Shown piece after piece: positions 44,322-57,410 of a stretch of 64,000 nucleotides of DNA. This DNA is from Molossus alvarezi (lineage: Eukaryota > Chordata > Mammalia > Chiroptera > Molossidae). A program made the translations under genes and the position numbers. Position 1 is the stretch's first letter. Every line of letters starts with the position of its first letter. The stretch spans positions 218,996,290 to 219,060,289 of the forward strand of contig CM073885.1 in the NCBI GenBank assembly GCA_037176705.1, read 5' to 3'. Under the pieces are notes generated by a model. It saw only the letters and a program-made list of their open reading frames with translations. It did no database searches and was not told the origin of the DNA.

Positions 44322-45716
44322 TCACCAGGCCATGAATTCCACAAGCCACAACTAGCTTTGCTGCAGGGAGAAGGAACAGAGGTAAAACAATTTGCCAAAG
44401 ACAACTTGGCTAGTGAAAAGTAGATCCTGTCAGGAAAATAGGTATTTCTGACTTCCCATTCACTTCCTGACCTCAGCAACATGGTTTGGGTAAAGATGAT
44501 AAATGCATGATTACTGAAAAAAAAATTACTTAATTCATTCCTGAATGGCTCAAGTCAATTGTACTCAAGGAATAAAAGGGCAGCCTGCAATTTACAAGTC
44601 CCTTGTTAGACCTGTTGGACTTTCAAAACCCTTTTTGTAGTACATGCAGCAGCCCCAATCTGGATCATAATTTACATCTCAATTTCCCAGTGCAGAGCTG
44701 CCAACTTTGGTAAAATGGACACTGCCAGTTCCTTCTTTTATTCTGTCTTGCAGACATCTTGCACATAAAGCACCCGCACAAAATCCAGCGAAGTTCAGAA
44801 TTAGCCAGATGCAGTGGTCCCAGAAAAAAAGCATCTCTAAGAATCTTTTAGCACCTGCCTAGCCTCTTTATCAAGAGCTGGCTCAATCACCAGAGGACTT
44901 CCGCATGTAACAGATGGGATGCTCAGAAAACACTCCTATCCAGCATCCCTACAAGAGAAAATGATCACAGGTGAACGAAAAAAGTAGGACAGCAGTTACA
45001 ATAGTTTAAGTAAAACTAAAAGAATCCCCACTAGAAAGCTGATATGGTATAAATCTCAGAAAAAGTCCAAGATTCTCATAAAATGGGGGGAAAAAAGTAG
45101 CAGACAGCAATATAAATGGCACTTTGCACATTTGACTGTGCCTATGCAAGGAAAAGAGAATTTAGATTTCAGATTAGGTTTATATTTGCCAAATCCTCTT
45201 GTGTTAATATTGCAATGGGGAAAAGCAAAAATGCTTTGCTAAAACGATGTGCATCCTCTCTAGTAAACTCAGCCTTTCTTGAGAGTGCGTTCGGGAAAGG
45301 GACGTTCAGACACTGTCCTCTGTCTGAGTGAGCGCGACGGCAAATGCCGAGGACAGGAGAAGACCTGTATGGTATGCTTCTGATGGGAGTTCGAGAGATA
45401 AATCTACGCAGTGTATTATTCTATATTTGCCCAACAAGAAGCCACTGATCAGGTACTCAGTGTGGGCAAAGTCAGTATTATATATTCTAAATAAGCTGGA
45501 GACCCTTAAAAAGTTGGCTTGGGAAGATAACACTTGCAGTCATCACTAACTTCTTTGAACTGCTGCCACCTTAACTGGCTACACAAGAAAACAGAAACCT
45601 ACAAAGATTAGAAGAATTACCTCAAAGAATCATGATACATCTAGAACACAAAACATAAAAATATGTAACATGGCATAACTATGAACACCACTGTTACAAC
45701 CTGAGTTTATGAGTGC
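44322..45716. other. no gene recognised; CpG-retaining patch at 45270-45420
   Basis: Short frames on both strands at 45116-45549 without known domains. About nine CpGs sit in 45285-45410. Confidence 0.4.
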
Positions 45717-45717
45717 T

Positions 45718-45892
45718 AAAAGAACAGAGTTTGGCCCTGGCCAGTTCTGCTCAGCGGTTAGAGCATCGACCTGCGGCCCAGAGAGACCTGGGTTCAGTTC
45801 CCACTAAGGGCACATACCTTGGTTGCAGTTTGTCCCCAGACTTGGTTGGGTTGTGTGGGGGGCAGTCACTTGATGTGTCCCTTTTACGTCGA

Positions 45893-45945
<53 letters not shown>

Positions 45946-46028
45946 TCCTCTCTCTCCCTCCTACTCTATCTAAACAAAAAATGGAAAAATGTCCTTGGAT
46001 GAGGATAAAAAAAAAAAAGAACATAGTT
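45718..46028 (+). mobile_element. Ves SINE
   Basis: Element about 45732-46014: GGCCCTGGCCAGTTCTGCTC AGCGG, GGTTCAGTTCCCACTAAGGG, CTTGATGTGTCCCTTTTACG TCG, TC tract (about 45897-45934), and GTCCTTGGATGAGGATAAAA. 14-bp duplications AAAAGAACA(G/T)AGTT at 45718-45731 and 46015-46028. Confidence 0.93.
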
Positions 46029-46104
46029 CGAAGCTATCAGTCAAATGTCCACCCAGATCAGTGAATGTCTCCATACTTCAACGACTACCCATTACATCAA
46101 CTTG

Positions 46105-46275
46105 CTCATCTAAGCACAGCATGGTGGTTAACAGCACAGGCTCAGATTGCCTGGTTCAAAGCCCAGCTAAGTCACTTCCTAGCTATGTGACTTTGGGTAA
46201 ATTACTTAAGCAATTTATGCATTGGTTTCCTTATCTGTAAAACATGGAAATAAACAGTACCTGATGTGTGTGGGT
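46105..46275 (+). repeat. MIR SINE
   Basis: GTGGTTAACAGCACAGGCTC, GCCTGGTTCAAAGCCCAGCT, CACTTCCTAGCTATGTGACT TTGGGTAAATTACTTAA and CCTTATCTGTAAAACATGG: a well-preserved MIR core. Confidence 0.9.
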
Positions 46276-46895
46276 TTTGTAACAACTAAAGTAGTTATTA
46301 ATTACACCTAAGGATTTGGAAAAGATCTTAAAGCATAGTATGTGCCAGGTAATGCTACTTATAATAATGATGAGAATCATTATTATGATAAATAGTAATC
46401 ATTCTAATCAGTATTGTTATAATAACTCTTTAGAGTAGAGCTGCCACCCATCTTGGAATGCCCACCTTACTCTGAAGTACTACAGGAAAAAAAAAAATTT
46501 TCTATCTTGTTCAAGTCACTAAATAGTGGGATTTCTATGATACATTAAATTCAGCCTATACCACAAAATAGGTTTACTACATTGTTAATAATTACTCTAT
46601 CCTATGAGACTGTGAATTCCCTGAAGTTGTAGTAGTCTCATTTGGTTTTTAGTTCAGCAATGAGCTCAGCCTTTTATAGATGGAAGAGTCAATAAGTATG
46701 TCTTGAATCCAACTTTATATCAAGATTTAGGTCTGTGGACAGAGAAAATAAGCTAGAAAGTTCTTTAATTATGCTTTAGTTACCTTGATTTTATAAGTAA
46801 AAGGTGTTATTTGCTGTATTAGTTAGAGTAGATCCACTATGTATTGTATTGAATACAACATAATTTCATGTTGTGCTCAGTTTGAAAGAGGGGTT

Positions 46896-47109
46896 CTGGC
46901 CCAACTGGTTGGCTCGGTGGTTGAGTGTCGACCCATGCACCAAGAGGTCACTAATTCAATTCCCGGTCAGGGCAGATGCCCAGGTTGTGGGCCAAATCCC
47001 CAGTGGGGGACATGCAGGAGGCGGCCAATCGATGTTCTCTCTCATTAATGTTACTATCTCTCTCCCTCTTCCTTCCTCTCTCTTTCAAATCGATAAAGGA
47101 AAAAAAAAA
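46896..47109 (+). mobile_element. Ves SINE (TCAATAAAG-tail subfamily)
   Basis: CTGGCCCAACTGGTTGGCTC GGTGG, GACCCATGCACCAAGAGGTC, GGAGGCGGCCAATCGATGTT, TC tract and AAATCGATAAAGGAAAAAA. Flanks GTTTGAAAGAGGGG and GTTTAAGAGGGA form a gapped duplication. Confidence 0.88.
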
Positions 47110-48065
47110 TGTTTAAGAGGGACTCTGCTCCAGGCAATCATTTAGGAAACAGGTGACAGCAGCTCTTCCAACATCAATCTATGGCTTCCAAAGTCACCCT
47201 GGGTGTGGCCACCCAGACAGCCAGAAAAGGAAGACAGTAAGGAGAAGCACCTGTTGGCGGTTTTATGGAAAAAGCAGGAACTGGCACATGTTTTTCCATT
47301 TACATACCATGAGGTAGAACTTAGTCAAATGATACACCCAATTGTAAGAGAGGCTGGGAGATGTAGAAAGCGGAAGTGAGTTTTAGTGAACACTGAGCAA
47401 CCTCTGCCAGTGGTTAAAATTAATCCCATTTGCTTTATTCAAAGGAACCACCACCTAAAAATATTTGGTGAGCCCTGAGAAAATCAAACATTCTTGCGAA
47501 AAGAACTTTTATTTACGAAAAATCTATAATCAAGATGTAACTTCTTCCTTAAATGAGTAAGAAATAGGTTTTGAGATTAATTATCCACCAGCAAAGTGTT
47601 TGTTTATCCTGCTTAATTAAAACACATTTTGCTCTCTTTGTGTGTATAAATATAAGGGGTGATCAAAAGGAAAAAAGTCTAATTAGTCTGGATCTCACCA
47701 ATGACACTTCATCCTCGAGGCTTAGTAGACAATTCCAGCGCACATTTGCTTCTTGCTTTTCGGTGTCCTGTAGCCCGTACAAGTCTCCAACCAAAAAAGA
47801 TGGTCTCGAAATGTTTTATGTTTTAATATATGAGCCTTATTTGCTTAACCACATTGCCAGCTCCTCAAGGGTATCTTTTATTTTGTGTTTCTCTGGAAAG
47901 TGAAAATGGTTCTATAAAGTGCCTTCAGTACAGTAGAGTGTTATTTTTCCTTCTGTATTTCTTTCAGAGCCTAAGCACAGTGGTAGGCATTTAAATAACC
48001 AATCAGATCACTTACAGGTTTAACAAAAAGTCAAGGCTCAAAGGGGCTGGTAGTCAGTTAATTGC
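47110..48065. other. no gene seen
   Basis: A 110-codon frame at 47571-47903 has no recognisable domain. Nothing else recognised. Confidence 0.4.
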
Positions 48066-48069
48066 AAGA

Positions 48070-48666
48070 TGGGCTATAATTCTTCACCGCTCCCCATTTC
48101 AATGAGATGTTGGCATCTATTTCCCATCTCTAGGATCTGGACTGGCTTTGACATATGCTTCAGCCAACAGAACATGGTGTAATTAACAGTCTCCAAGAGG
48201 CCTTATATATGTCTGCTCACATTCCTAGGATACACGCTGTGGCTGAGAGAATAAGCCCAGGCTGGCCTGCTGGATGATGAGAAATAGATGGCACTCTCAT
48301 CCTGTTGCCCAGTCAATGGCCAGCCATGGGCAAGAGGCCATTCCAGAGGACTCAGCCCCTAGCCAACCTTCTAGCAGACTGCAGAACCATAAGCAAGCCT
48401 AATCAAAATCAAGCAAACCTGGCCCAGGTTAGCAGAACTGCCCAGATGACCACAGATGGCTCCAGAGTAATGATACAAATCTATTGTTTTATTAATTAAT
48501 TAATTTATTTTTTGTGGTACATGCCCCTAGCAGGAACCAAATCCAGAACTCTCTGGTCTGCAGGCCGACGCTCAACCGCTGAGCCAAACTGGCCAGGGCC
48601 AAATCTATTGTTTTAAGACACAGATGTTTGGGGGCAGTCTATTACACAACAATAACTACCTAATAC
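48070..48666 (+). mobile_element. MaLR/MLT-type LTR-like repeat, split by a short Ves
   Basis: CAGCCAACAGAACATGGTGT, GAGGCCTTATATATGTCTGC, CTATTGTTTTAAGACACAGA and the end GTCTATTACACAACAATAAC TACCTAATACA have the layout of a mammalian LTR-type repeat. The SINE at 48492-48599 divides it. Family not fixed. Confidence 0.45.
48476..48615 (-). mobile_element. head-only (short) Ves SINE
   Basis: Antisense: A/T-rich tail (complement, 48492-48515), then GTGGTACATGCCCCTAGCAG GAACCAAATCC ... CTGAGCCAAACTGGCCAGGG. No body or TC tract. Perfect 16-bp duplications CAAATCTATTGTTTTA at 48476-48491 and 48600-48615. Confidence 0.9.
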
Positions 48667-48694
48667 AGACCTTCTGTTTTTTTTAAATAATTTT

Positions 48695-48725
<31 letters not shown>

Positions 48726-48971
48726 TTTTTACCCAAGAACATTTTTCCATTTTTTGTTCAGATAGAGCGGGAGGGGGAGAGAGAGAGAGAGAAACATCAA
48801 TGTGAAAGGGACACATCAAGTGGCTGCCTCCTGCATGACCCAACCAGGGCCGGGGACAAACTGCAACTGAGGTACGTGCCCTTAGCGGGAACCGAACCTG
48901 GGTCTCTCTGGACCACAGGCTGATGCTCTAACCGTTGAGCCAAACTGGCCAGGGCCAGACCTTCTGTTTTT
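48666..48971 (-). mobile_element. Ves SINE
   Basis: Full-length antisense (about 48682-48955): (TTTA)n in the tail, TTTTACCCAAGAACATTTTT, GAGCGGGAGGGGGAGAGAGA, ACATCAAGTGGCTGCCTCC, TTAGCGGGAACCGAACCTGG and AGCCAAACTGGCCAGGGC. Perfect 16-bp duplications CAGACCTTCTGTTTTT at 48666-48681 and 48956-48971. Confidence 0.94.
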
Positions 48972-50227
48972 ATCTAATGCAGCTCTTGATTTTACTGATG
49001 AGTAAACAGAAGACTTGAGAAGGAAAGTAATAAAAAACAAAACAAAAAACCATACACTTGCAATGTGAGGATTAGAACTCAGGTCTTCTAATTTAGCAGT
49101 TTGATGTGCTTTCCATTAAATCACCTTGTTTTACTTCTAAGATCTTCAAAGTTTCTCAAGTCAACATCAGTGTTAGAGCTGGAGAGAAGAATGCCACATG
49201 TAGGAATGTTGAACCTTTTCATGAGAGGAAGTCGTGTGAAACATACTGCAAACTGTAAAGTACTATAAAAGGCAAAATATCCCACTATATGCCAGAGACA
49301 TGGATGACAGTATTTTATAAGCCTTTACTTTGTCAAAAGAAAGGTCATTGGGTCAGCTTTACCATATCTTTAGCTCAGAAAGCTCTGAGTTTTCCCTAGA
49401 CATTAACCATTTCTCAAAAACAAGGGGGGGGGGGGGGACTCCAGCATAATAAGTGCTCATTAGTCTTTAGAGTATCAAGAGAATTACTCTAAAATTTGCC
49501 TTTTTAACTTGTATTCTGACTTAAGGAACTAAAGGCTAGAAGGGCAGAAACCTTGACTTTTAAAATTATTATATTACCATAGCCTGGCAATGAACCTGAA
49601 TACATGAATAAATGAATGGATTCCAAACAGTTTGATCTTCAGGAAAGTTTTAGATATAGATTCACGAAGACGGGAGTTTTGAGATAGAACTTAAGACTGG
49701 CTTTAGGCTGATGAAACAGGAAAAGAACATGTTATTCTTTAAAAGACCTACATGAAAAAGAGGACAAAAAGGAATGAGGAAAATATTAGAACACTTTTTA
49801 AAAAGAATAAGACATTAACTATGTTGTGCCCATGTTTAAATCCAACTTCATTAAAATACTCGTCTCTCCCATAATAAAAATTGAGATTCTAAATAGCCTT
49901 TAGATTCCTTCTGTAAAAATGATGTTATATAGTAACAATTTATACTTATATAAGGTATTATCTCAGGTAAGATTCTTTTTCCCTTTAGAACAATTTTAGT
50001 GCTTTAAGTAAGAACTAAATTTACATTAGCATTTTACAAAATCAAAACCTTTCTAAATATCTTCTTACATCTTTCTTAACATTTTATAAAATTTTAAAAG
50101 GATTAATTTTATTAATTGGTTATAAAAATGATTTTCATTTCTTGTATTTCTTACTCTGTACTGATTCAAAAATTGTATTGCTCTAAAGCATTATGAGTGG
50201 CTCTGGAGTTACAAACACACCACTTTA
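48972..50227. other. no gene seen; poly-G run inside
   Basis: AT-rich and featureless except 14 G at 49424-49437. Confidence 0.45.
49424..49437 (+). repeat. poly-G run (14)
   Basis: Fourteen consecutive G, the longest homopolymer G in the window. Confidence 0.9.
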
Positions 50228-50250
50228 AAAATATCCCTTTTTATTTTTTT

Positions 50251-50475
50251 TGCCCAGCAAGTGTGGCTCAGTGGTTGAGTGTTGACCCATGCACCAAGAG
50301 GTCACCAGTTTGATTCCCGGGTCAGGGCACATGCCCAGGTTGTGGGCCAAATCCCCCCCGGAGGCGGGGGCCATGCAAGAGGCGGCTAATCAATGTTCTC
50401 GCTCATCGATGTTTCTATCTTTCTGTCCCTCTCCCTTCTTCTCTCCCTAAAATTAATAAAGAAAGAATTTTTTTT
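50251..50475 (+). mobile_element. Ves SINE (TCAATAAAG-tail subfamily)
   Basis: GCCCAGCAAGTGTGGCTCAG TGGTTGAG, GACCCATGCACCAAGAGGTC ACC, a CCCCCCCGGAGGCGGGGGCC variant in the body, GAGGCGGCTAATCAATGTTC and AAATTAATAAAGAAAGAA. Flanks AAATATCCCTTT and AAATATCGCTTT (50228, 50476) look like the duplication. Confidence 0.88.
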
Positions 50476-50489
50476 AAATATCGCTTTCT

Positions 50490-50695
50490 TAAATTTTTTA
50501 AATTAATGTATTTATTTTATTGTTGACAGTATTACAGATGTCCCCCATGCCCCCTCCCTTTGTCCCCCTCCACCCAGCACCTACCCTACCCCAGGCGTTC
50601 CCCACACTACTGTTGGTGTCCATGGGCTATGCGTATATGCATATATGTTCTCTGGTTAATCTTTTGCGGTCCCACTCCCCTCCCTCCCATGAGAT
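50490..50695 (-). mobile_element. 5'-truncated L1 3' UTR
   Basis: Antisense of the G-rich L1 3' UTR: TTATTGTTGACAGTATTACA GATG, C-rich stretch, CTACTGTTGGTGTCCATGGG CTATGCGTATATGCATATATG and TCTCTGGTTAATC. Same 3' UTR type as 243-509 and the half-L1. Confidence 0.8.
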
Positions 50696-50699
50696 CTGC

Positions 50700-53275
50700 C
50701 AGGTCTGTTCTTGCTTCAAGCATCACACACTCCCCACCCTCTCCAATGGAAAAAGCTGAGCTTGGACCCCATTTCTGCCTAAAACCATTTCTGTCTGCTC
50801 TGCAACATCCTATCACACACAACTGGCTTAATGTCTGTCCTCAGGAACTCTGACTTGAATTGTCCCCCTTGCCTCTTCGCTTTCTACACCCAGTGCCTCT
50901 TGGAACCCACCCCTTGTTCCAGCCAGTTGGCCAGTGCTGTCCCCACCACCCAGATGGGGAGCATGAGAGGTTGGACAAGCAGAGGAAACACTTCCTCCTG
51001 CTGTCTTCTTCATCAGATGCAACCACACACAACCCCTTTCACATCCCTGCGCCGAAAGGAGGAAAATGCATAGAACTCTTCACACTGCCCAGGTTAGAGT
51101 GGAAGGAGAGAAAAAACCTCTAACAGGCCAAGTGTAAAGAGAAAGGCAAAATATGATTTTTGTCAATATTGGAGTTATGGAAGTCATATGTAACACTGTC
51201 ACTTGGGACTAATTTTTCCAAAGAAGCAATAAGAAACTATAGCTCTGGAGATCAGCCCCAGTGTGGAGTACATAGATTTGTGGGTTACAATGGAAATCTA
51301 ATCTTCATTTATTACAATTTAGAATATTGTTCCCTTGGCAGGGGTGGGAGGAGAGGGGAGGATGGTTTGAAATCTGAACACCCAACAACTTTTAGAAAGT
51401 GCCCACAACTGAGAAACCAGGTCTAAATTATGATCTCTGCTAATGAAACCATTATAAATATATCTCACTCTTAGAATAATTAGATGACTCAATTAACTGG
51501 TCTCAGGAATGTGAAAAATCTTTGACCATAAAATTTAATTAAAATTGTTTTTTTAATAGTGAGAAATACTATATAGATTTTGTAATAGGGAGAAAAAGAC
51601 CAACTTTTCAAAGAGTGAGAAATAAATTATATAATTTATGTACAATAAATTATGCATATAAGGTAGAAAGCTATATAAACAAGGGTCTATGCACTTAAAT
51701 TGACTCATAAAAAGATGAATAAAAACAGAATGGAAAAATGTGAATAAAATGCTTCTTATAAGAGCTGGGCAATGTTTCAAGAGTCTCCAGTAGAAAAGTG
51801 GTGTCTTTACCATCTTTTCTTTTGTATGAGGCTTGGGTGTGTTCTTCTAGAGACAGGCAGGAAGTGGAATGGTGATGACAGTGTATCATCTGCCTGTTGC
51901 TTCTGGTTTAACTCCAGTTCAAGTACAGGGCTTTAGAGTTCACATGCTCAGTGCTAGAAAAAGTTGGAGAGGAGAAGGACTCATCCCACAAATTGTTTTC
52001 TAGCAGTTAGCTAGAAAAACAACTGGACTACTTCTTGGATTTTTTCTTTCTTAGGTAATTACATTTTATTGTTTTTCCCAATTCAGAATAGTTTACACTG
52101 ACACAGCAAGGAACTGAAATCAGGTCTAATAATACACCTTCCCTTCAGAAAAAGTAACTTCATACTTCAGAATCAACCAGCTCCTAAGAGACTCTTTTGG
52201 CTGGTAGCCTCAGGAGAAATAACTTGGGTTTCCAAAGTTATCAGATAAAAGCAAAACACTCACCTAACAGGCAGTGACAGAAATGGAATAAATGTAACAA
52301 CAATGACAAGGGCAACCAGAGGAAATTTACAAGATCCTCTGCACTGAAAACCCTACTGCTGAGACAGATTTGTGTTTTTGCAATCATTTAACAGGACGTT
52401 TTCCTCCAATGTAACCCATCACACTCAATCTTCATTTACAACCGTGAAATACTGCTTTCTGTTTCCTCGGAAAGAGCAGTGGTACTCAACAATATAGGCT
52501 TCCTATGGTGCCAGAAAACAGCAATTTTGAATCCAATAAATAGTTTTTGTGGTACCATTTCTACCTCTTCCCACTTAAAACCACATTTTTTCTAGGACAG
52601 CTGAATGACAAGATGGAAGGACCTGATCATACATTTCTCATCCTGCAGATCATCTCCCACGTCAGTGCTACATCCCATGGATGCTGATTAAAAAACATGC
52701 TTCTTATAGATTCCTTTAAGCATAAGAGTAAAACCTGATTTTCTTCCTTCTCGCAAAAAGTAAAAGTCAACATCAAGAAATAAAATTACAAGACCAGAGA
52801 AGCATTAAGGACAAAGTTTATTTCCCTATCAATAAATTAGTGGTTTGCATATCTATTGGCCACAACTTGATACTTATGCTTTTCTATATTTGATCACAAA
52901 GGCTTGGAAAATGTATGGAATTGGGAATTGGAATACGAATGACTAAATCCATCTTCATCAAATTCATTTACGGCAGACAGAGTCTTCCCAGCATCTTTGT
53001 ACCGATAGCCTCAATTATCAGTACAAATATTCTCTACATTGTAAATGACAAAGAAAAGTCTCCTCATTTTCAGATGAAGATCTATGGTACCAGATGAAAT
53101 TGTGAAGGTTGAGATTTAATATGAGAGCATTTTCTAGGGCAGAATTTTGCAACCTTACTCCTGATAGATGATATAGATATGTCCAACATATTCCCAATAT
53201 TGACAGCAAGAATCTCTTAGACAAAACATAGTTTGTAATAAAGTAAATAAAATAACACTGAAAAATCTTATCTAG
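50700..53275. other. no gene seen
   Basis: Frames of 60-97 codons at 50520-51430 overlap on both strands over C-rich DNA and have no recognisable domain. The remainder is AT-rich. Confidence 0.4.
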
Positions 53276-53279
53276 AAGT

Positions 53280-53500
53280 AATAATAATAGGTAATATTTA
53301 TTGAGTTCTTATTCTGAGCCAACTGCCCTGTCTATTTCACTTAATCATCTAACAATCATCTGCCGTAAGTGCTATAATGATTCCCGTATCACAGGTGAGA
53401 AGAACAAGGCGTAGAGAAGCTTTGGCTCATTCAGATTATACAGTTTATATGTGACAGAGTCAGAATTCAAACCCAGAACACCGTAATCTAGAGCCCACAA
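53280..53500 (-). repeat. MIR SINE
   Basis: GGTAATATTTATTGAGTTCT, TTTCACTTAATCATCTAACA, TTCCCGTATCACAGGTGAGA and GTCAGAATTCAAACCCAGAA CACC follow inverted MIR. Confidence 0.75.
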
Positions 53501-53509
53501 TGTGTAGAG

Positions 53510-56500
53510 TCATGTAAAATAATATAGTAGAGCTTATTTATGTATACTGGCTCACTTACTAATATAATCTATGGATTAGAGAGCTGAAAAAGATAAATTC
53601 TCATTTAAAAACCATGATTGGTTCTTCAAATTAGAATAATCATATTTCTTTGCTTATAAAACATCTTTTTTTTTAGATCTGTAAATGGCTTATGCTTGCA
53701 TCTGGGTAATAAAATAAGCCATTGAAAGATATTAGAATTGGTGGTGCCGCATAAAAAATAGAATATTCTTTATTAAAAGAAATAAACCTGACTTTATAGT
53801 TTTATATTATAATACACAGGTATTTAACATTATTAATATTCCTAGAATTATTACAGACTTAAAACTTTTTCATTTTGCCTACCGTTGAGTTAGGGATCAG
53901 CGGGGAATCATACACTCAAATGCTGCGTAAGCCAAGGAAGCAGCCAGAGCCTCAGGACGCAGCCTTGTGGGGGCAACAGCACACCGAAGTGCACGTGCCC
54001 CACCTAAGGAGCAAGGCTTCTTAAACACATCCAGATTGTTATTGCTAGGGGAATGTGGGCCCAATGTTCCCAACCTTTCAATTGCTCAAGAAAAGTTAGA
54101 AAGTCCGATTTTCCTGTGATATCTCCATATGTGATATCTTGGCAATAGATTCAACTTTTCTTAAACACCAGAGAAACAAATAAAACACGTATGTAGGCTG
54201 TATTTGATGTATTTGACCTACAATCCTTTAACTTATTGGAACATGGAACTGTTGGGTTCTTACTAAGGGAAACGTTTAAAACATACTTCTTTTTCATGTT
54301 CAGCAGAGATACAGACACATTACTCAAGCTTTCTTCATCTATCCTTGCCTTCTTCCTTATTAAAAATTTATACATGGGTAAATTAAAAACTATAAAATCA
54401 CAAATCACAAGCACTATAAATAAATGGTAATCACCACACTAATTAATAGTAATAGATACCTGCTCAGAACTGTAGAGTAGATAAGATAGGTTGGAGATTA
54501 TGTGCAATCCCTTGAGCATCCTTCCTTTCCCACGGGGGGAAACACAATTAAATGATTATGAGAGTAAGAATATAGAAATAATCATGACTTCATTCCAAAT
54601 TATTTTCAAAGGTAAATCATACCAAAAATTCAGAATAGTAATCATTACTGCAAACATAAAGCCATGATCCACTCAGTCCAGAACAAGGTCACAATGAAAA
54701 CTCATAGATCAAACAAGAATTTCCTTTTCCTCTTGCAGCTCTCACAATCATTGAAAGAAGTTCCAGAATAAAGTCCAGAGCAACATGAAAGCCCTGTCTT
54801 TATTATTCTCAAACAACACACAACTCAACAGGAGCTGGTCCCCGGCCCACCCCACAGAACTCTCTCCTAGCCACGCCGTCACACCTTCTCCATACGCCTT
54901 TCTAGGTCACTTCTCTCTGAACATGTCTGGCCCAGCCTTCATGCTCCCAACTATATCAGGTTCCCCTCCAAACAAGCCTGCAAGGACTTAGTTTGTATTC
55001 CAATTTGACTGTTTTTCTCTCAAAAACTCATTCATTGAGTTTTGTGCTTTCTTTCTCGGAAAGTAGGCGCCCTGAGAGCCTGTGATCATCCACATACTGG
55101 TAAGTGTTGCCCCATCACACTAGCATCACATGTGTGTGACACGCTGTGCTGCCTACCAAATGCTGCAACGTGCAGAAGCGCTGCCCTAGCTGTCAAAGAG
55201 CTCCTGCTGCTGTCTGATTCAAGGCCTCTGGTTGAACTACCCCAGGCACGGTTTACAGATTCAATCATCGTTTGCGGTTACTCTTCATCACTACTGGATG
55301 CCCAAGGCCAAAACACAGCGATCCTAACTTGAACCCCATATCAACACAACAGCCATTCTTCAGTAAGAGATTTCAAACAACGGAACAGTAATGGCATAGC
55401 TAAATGAGCAAGAGAGTCCAGCAACCAGCCTCATTTGGGAAATGAGGTCATGTAGGGTACGATAAACAAGAACCAAGGCCAACCAAGTGCCAGTTGCCTT
55501 GAGCACATTACATATCGCAGCAAACCTAGAAATAAGGTGAAATAAGAGTGTTGTGGTTGCTGACTACAATGGACAAGTGGGAATTTAATTCATTGCATGT
55601 GGCTGGAGCACCATAGCTGGTGACCCCTCTTTTCACCCAGCAGAGCTTAAAGGAGTAGAGAGCTGTCAGAAAGGCCCATGTAGACGGGGCCACTGGGACC
55701 CAGAGGACAGAAGAGAGGGTGTGGGTGTCCTGGACTCACGCCAGCAGCAGAATGGAGAAGGCACTAGAAGGAGATGAACACTGCTCTGCAGGGAACTGGC
55801 CGTAGGTCTTCACTCCATTCTGCAGGGACTGAAGCAGAGGCAAAGAGTCGCCACAGTGCTACCCTGTGGGAAAACAGCTGGACTAAAACCATTTCGTCCT
55901 GGGCTGCAAAAGTGGTTGTTAAACATTTCTCACTAATGGTGCAACATTTAGAATTAGTCGATTCAATTCAGTCATTTGAAAGGCCTCCTTGAAACAGAGG
56001 TCATTTTTCAGATTGCTGAAGCTACCTGGGCACGGTGTCTTGTTTAGGTAATAGAAAAACAACTGCTTCTTTACAGAATGTTCCACATAAGCCAGATTCA
56101 GGTACTCACAACAACATCAACAAAAAAATCACGCACACACCCCCAACTGGGTGGGCAGCACTGTTTCCTCTGGTCAGGGGAGCTTGGCTGTGACCACCAG
56201 AGGAGTCCACAGACAAAGCAGATGGAAGTAAATGGAGTGAACTGGCTTTTTCCATGCTAGCCCTGCTGAAGATTCAGAAAGAAAAGAAAATATATTTCAG
56301 TTTTAAGTCACCACTATAGAATCTGTCAAAAAGATGAACAGTGATATCAAAAAAGATGAAGACTCTGGGTTCAAAGATCACACAAGATCAGTCACGGACA
56401 TAAGAGCTTTGTAAATGTTTTATACCTGCTAAGTGCACGAACGTGAACCTGAGTGATGGTTCACAAACTTCTATTGTTTTCTCAATTAAGTCCCAACCCA

Positions 56501-57410
56501 CAAAAAGAGAGTCTTCCACTTCCACCCTTTGAATGTTGTCAGTAAAAAACGATTCGGAATCAAGCTTTAACTAAGATTCCAAGAGCCCAGAAACAGCCGC
56601 CGGCAAAGGAAGCAGGGACTCTATTTTAGAACTGGTCAGCCAGCAACAGCATCTTGGACACAAAGGGAGAGGTCACCACGTGAAAGAATTACGTTGTTTG
56701 CTGTTTTGTATGTATTTTTTTTTTTTTTTTTTTTAAGTCTAGCTCTTTGGCAGCTCTCCTAAATCACAGCTTTGGGAAAGAAATGTATCTCCCTGATGAA
56801 AAATGAGCTAACAGAGATCCCATTGATGGGCTACTCACCAGCTCTGTACCAGCCCATGGGTTTCGCCCTACACAAGAAACTCAACCAAACTGATTTCCTG
56901 AACAGAGAAATAAGAGAGGAGGAAGCTGGGGAAAGTAAGCCAGGTACGTTTGCTCAGATATAAAAGATACCACAGTTACAAGCAGAATAACATTTCATCC
57001 TGACCACGCAAAGCATGGTGTTTAAAATGTGTGATTGAGCTTTCTTCTTTACTGTTTGCTCTTCACAGTGGGTTATAAATAAGCTCCTAGAATGCCATGT
57101 GTTTCTCTATTAGAAAAAGCAAGCGACTGTATCATCAGTTAACTTGAAGAAGAGGTCACAGCAGAAATAATAGTTTTGACAAATACCTTTGGTTTCTAAC
57201 TAAAAGCTCTGCCTGATGTTTTCTTTCCATTTCAGCGCAATCGGCACTAGGTACTTTACTCTTGGTCACATGCTCAGAGTAAAATTAGATCGGTTTAATT
57301 TTCTCATTTTTCAGTTTGTTTTCAACAACACCACAATCCTTTTCTTATATTAAACTCATGCCAAATGTTTTTGCTCAGAGTCTATCAATCCAGTTTGGAA
57401 ATAAAGCAAT
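53510..57410. other. no gene recognised
   Basis: Repeat-poor. Includes a T-run (56716-56734) and moderately CpG-rich DNA at 55040-55340 with an open 96-codon frame (55042-55332) of no known family. Confidence 0.35.

Noticed and set aside
55042..55332. 96-codon plus-strand frame in moderately CpG-rich DNA
   Set aside because: No recognisable protein family and no clear splice signals; not strong enough to call an exon.
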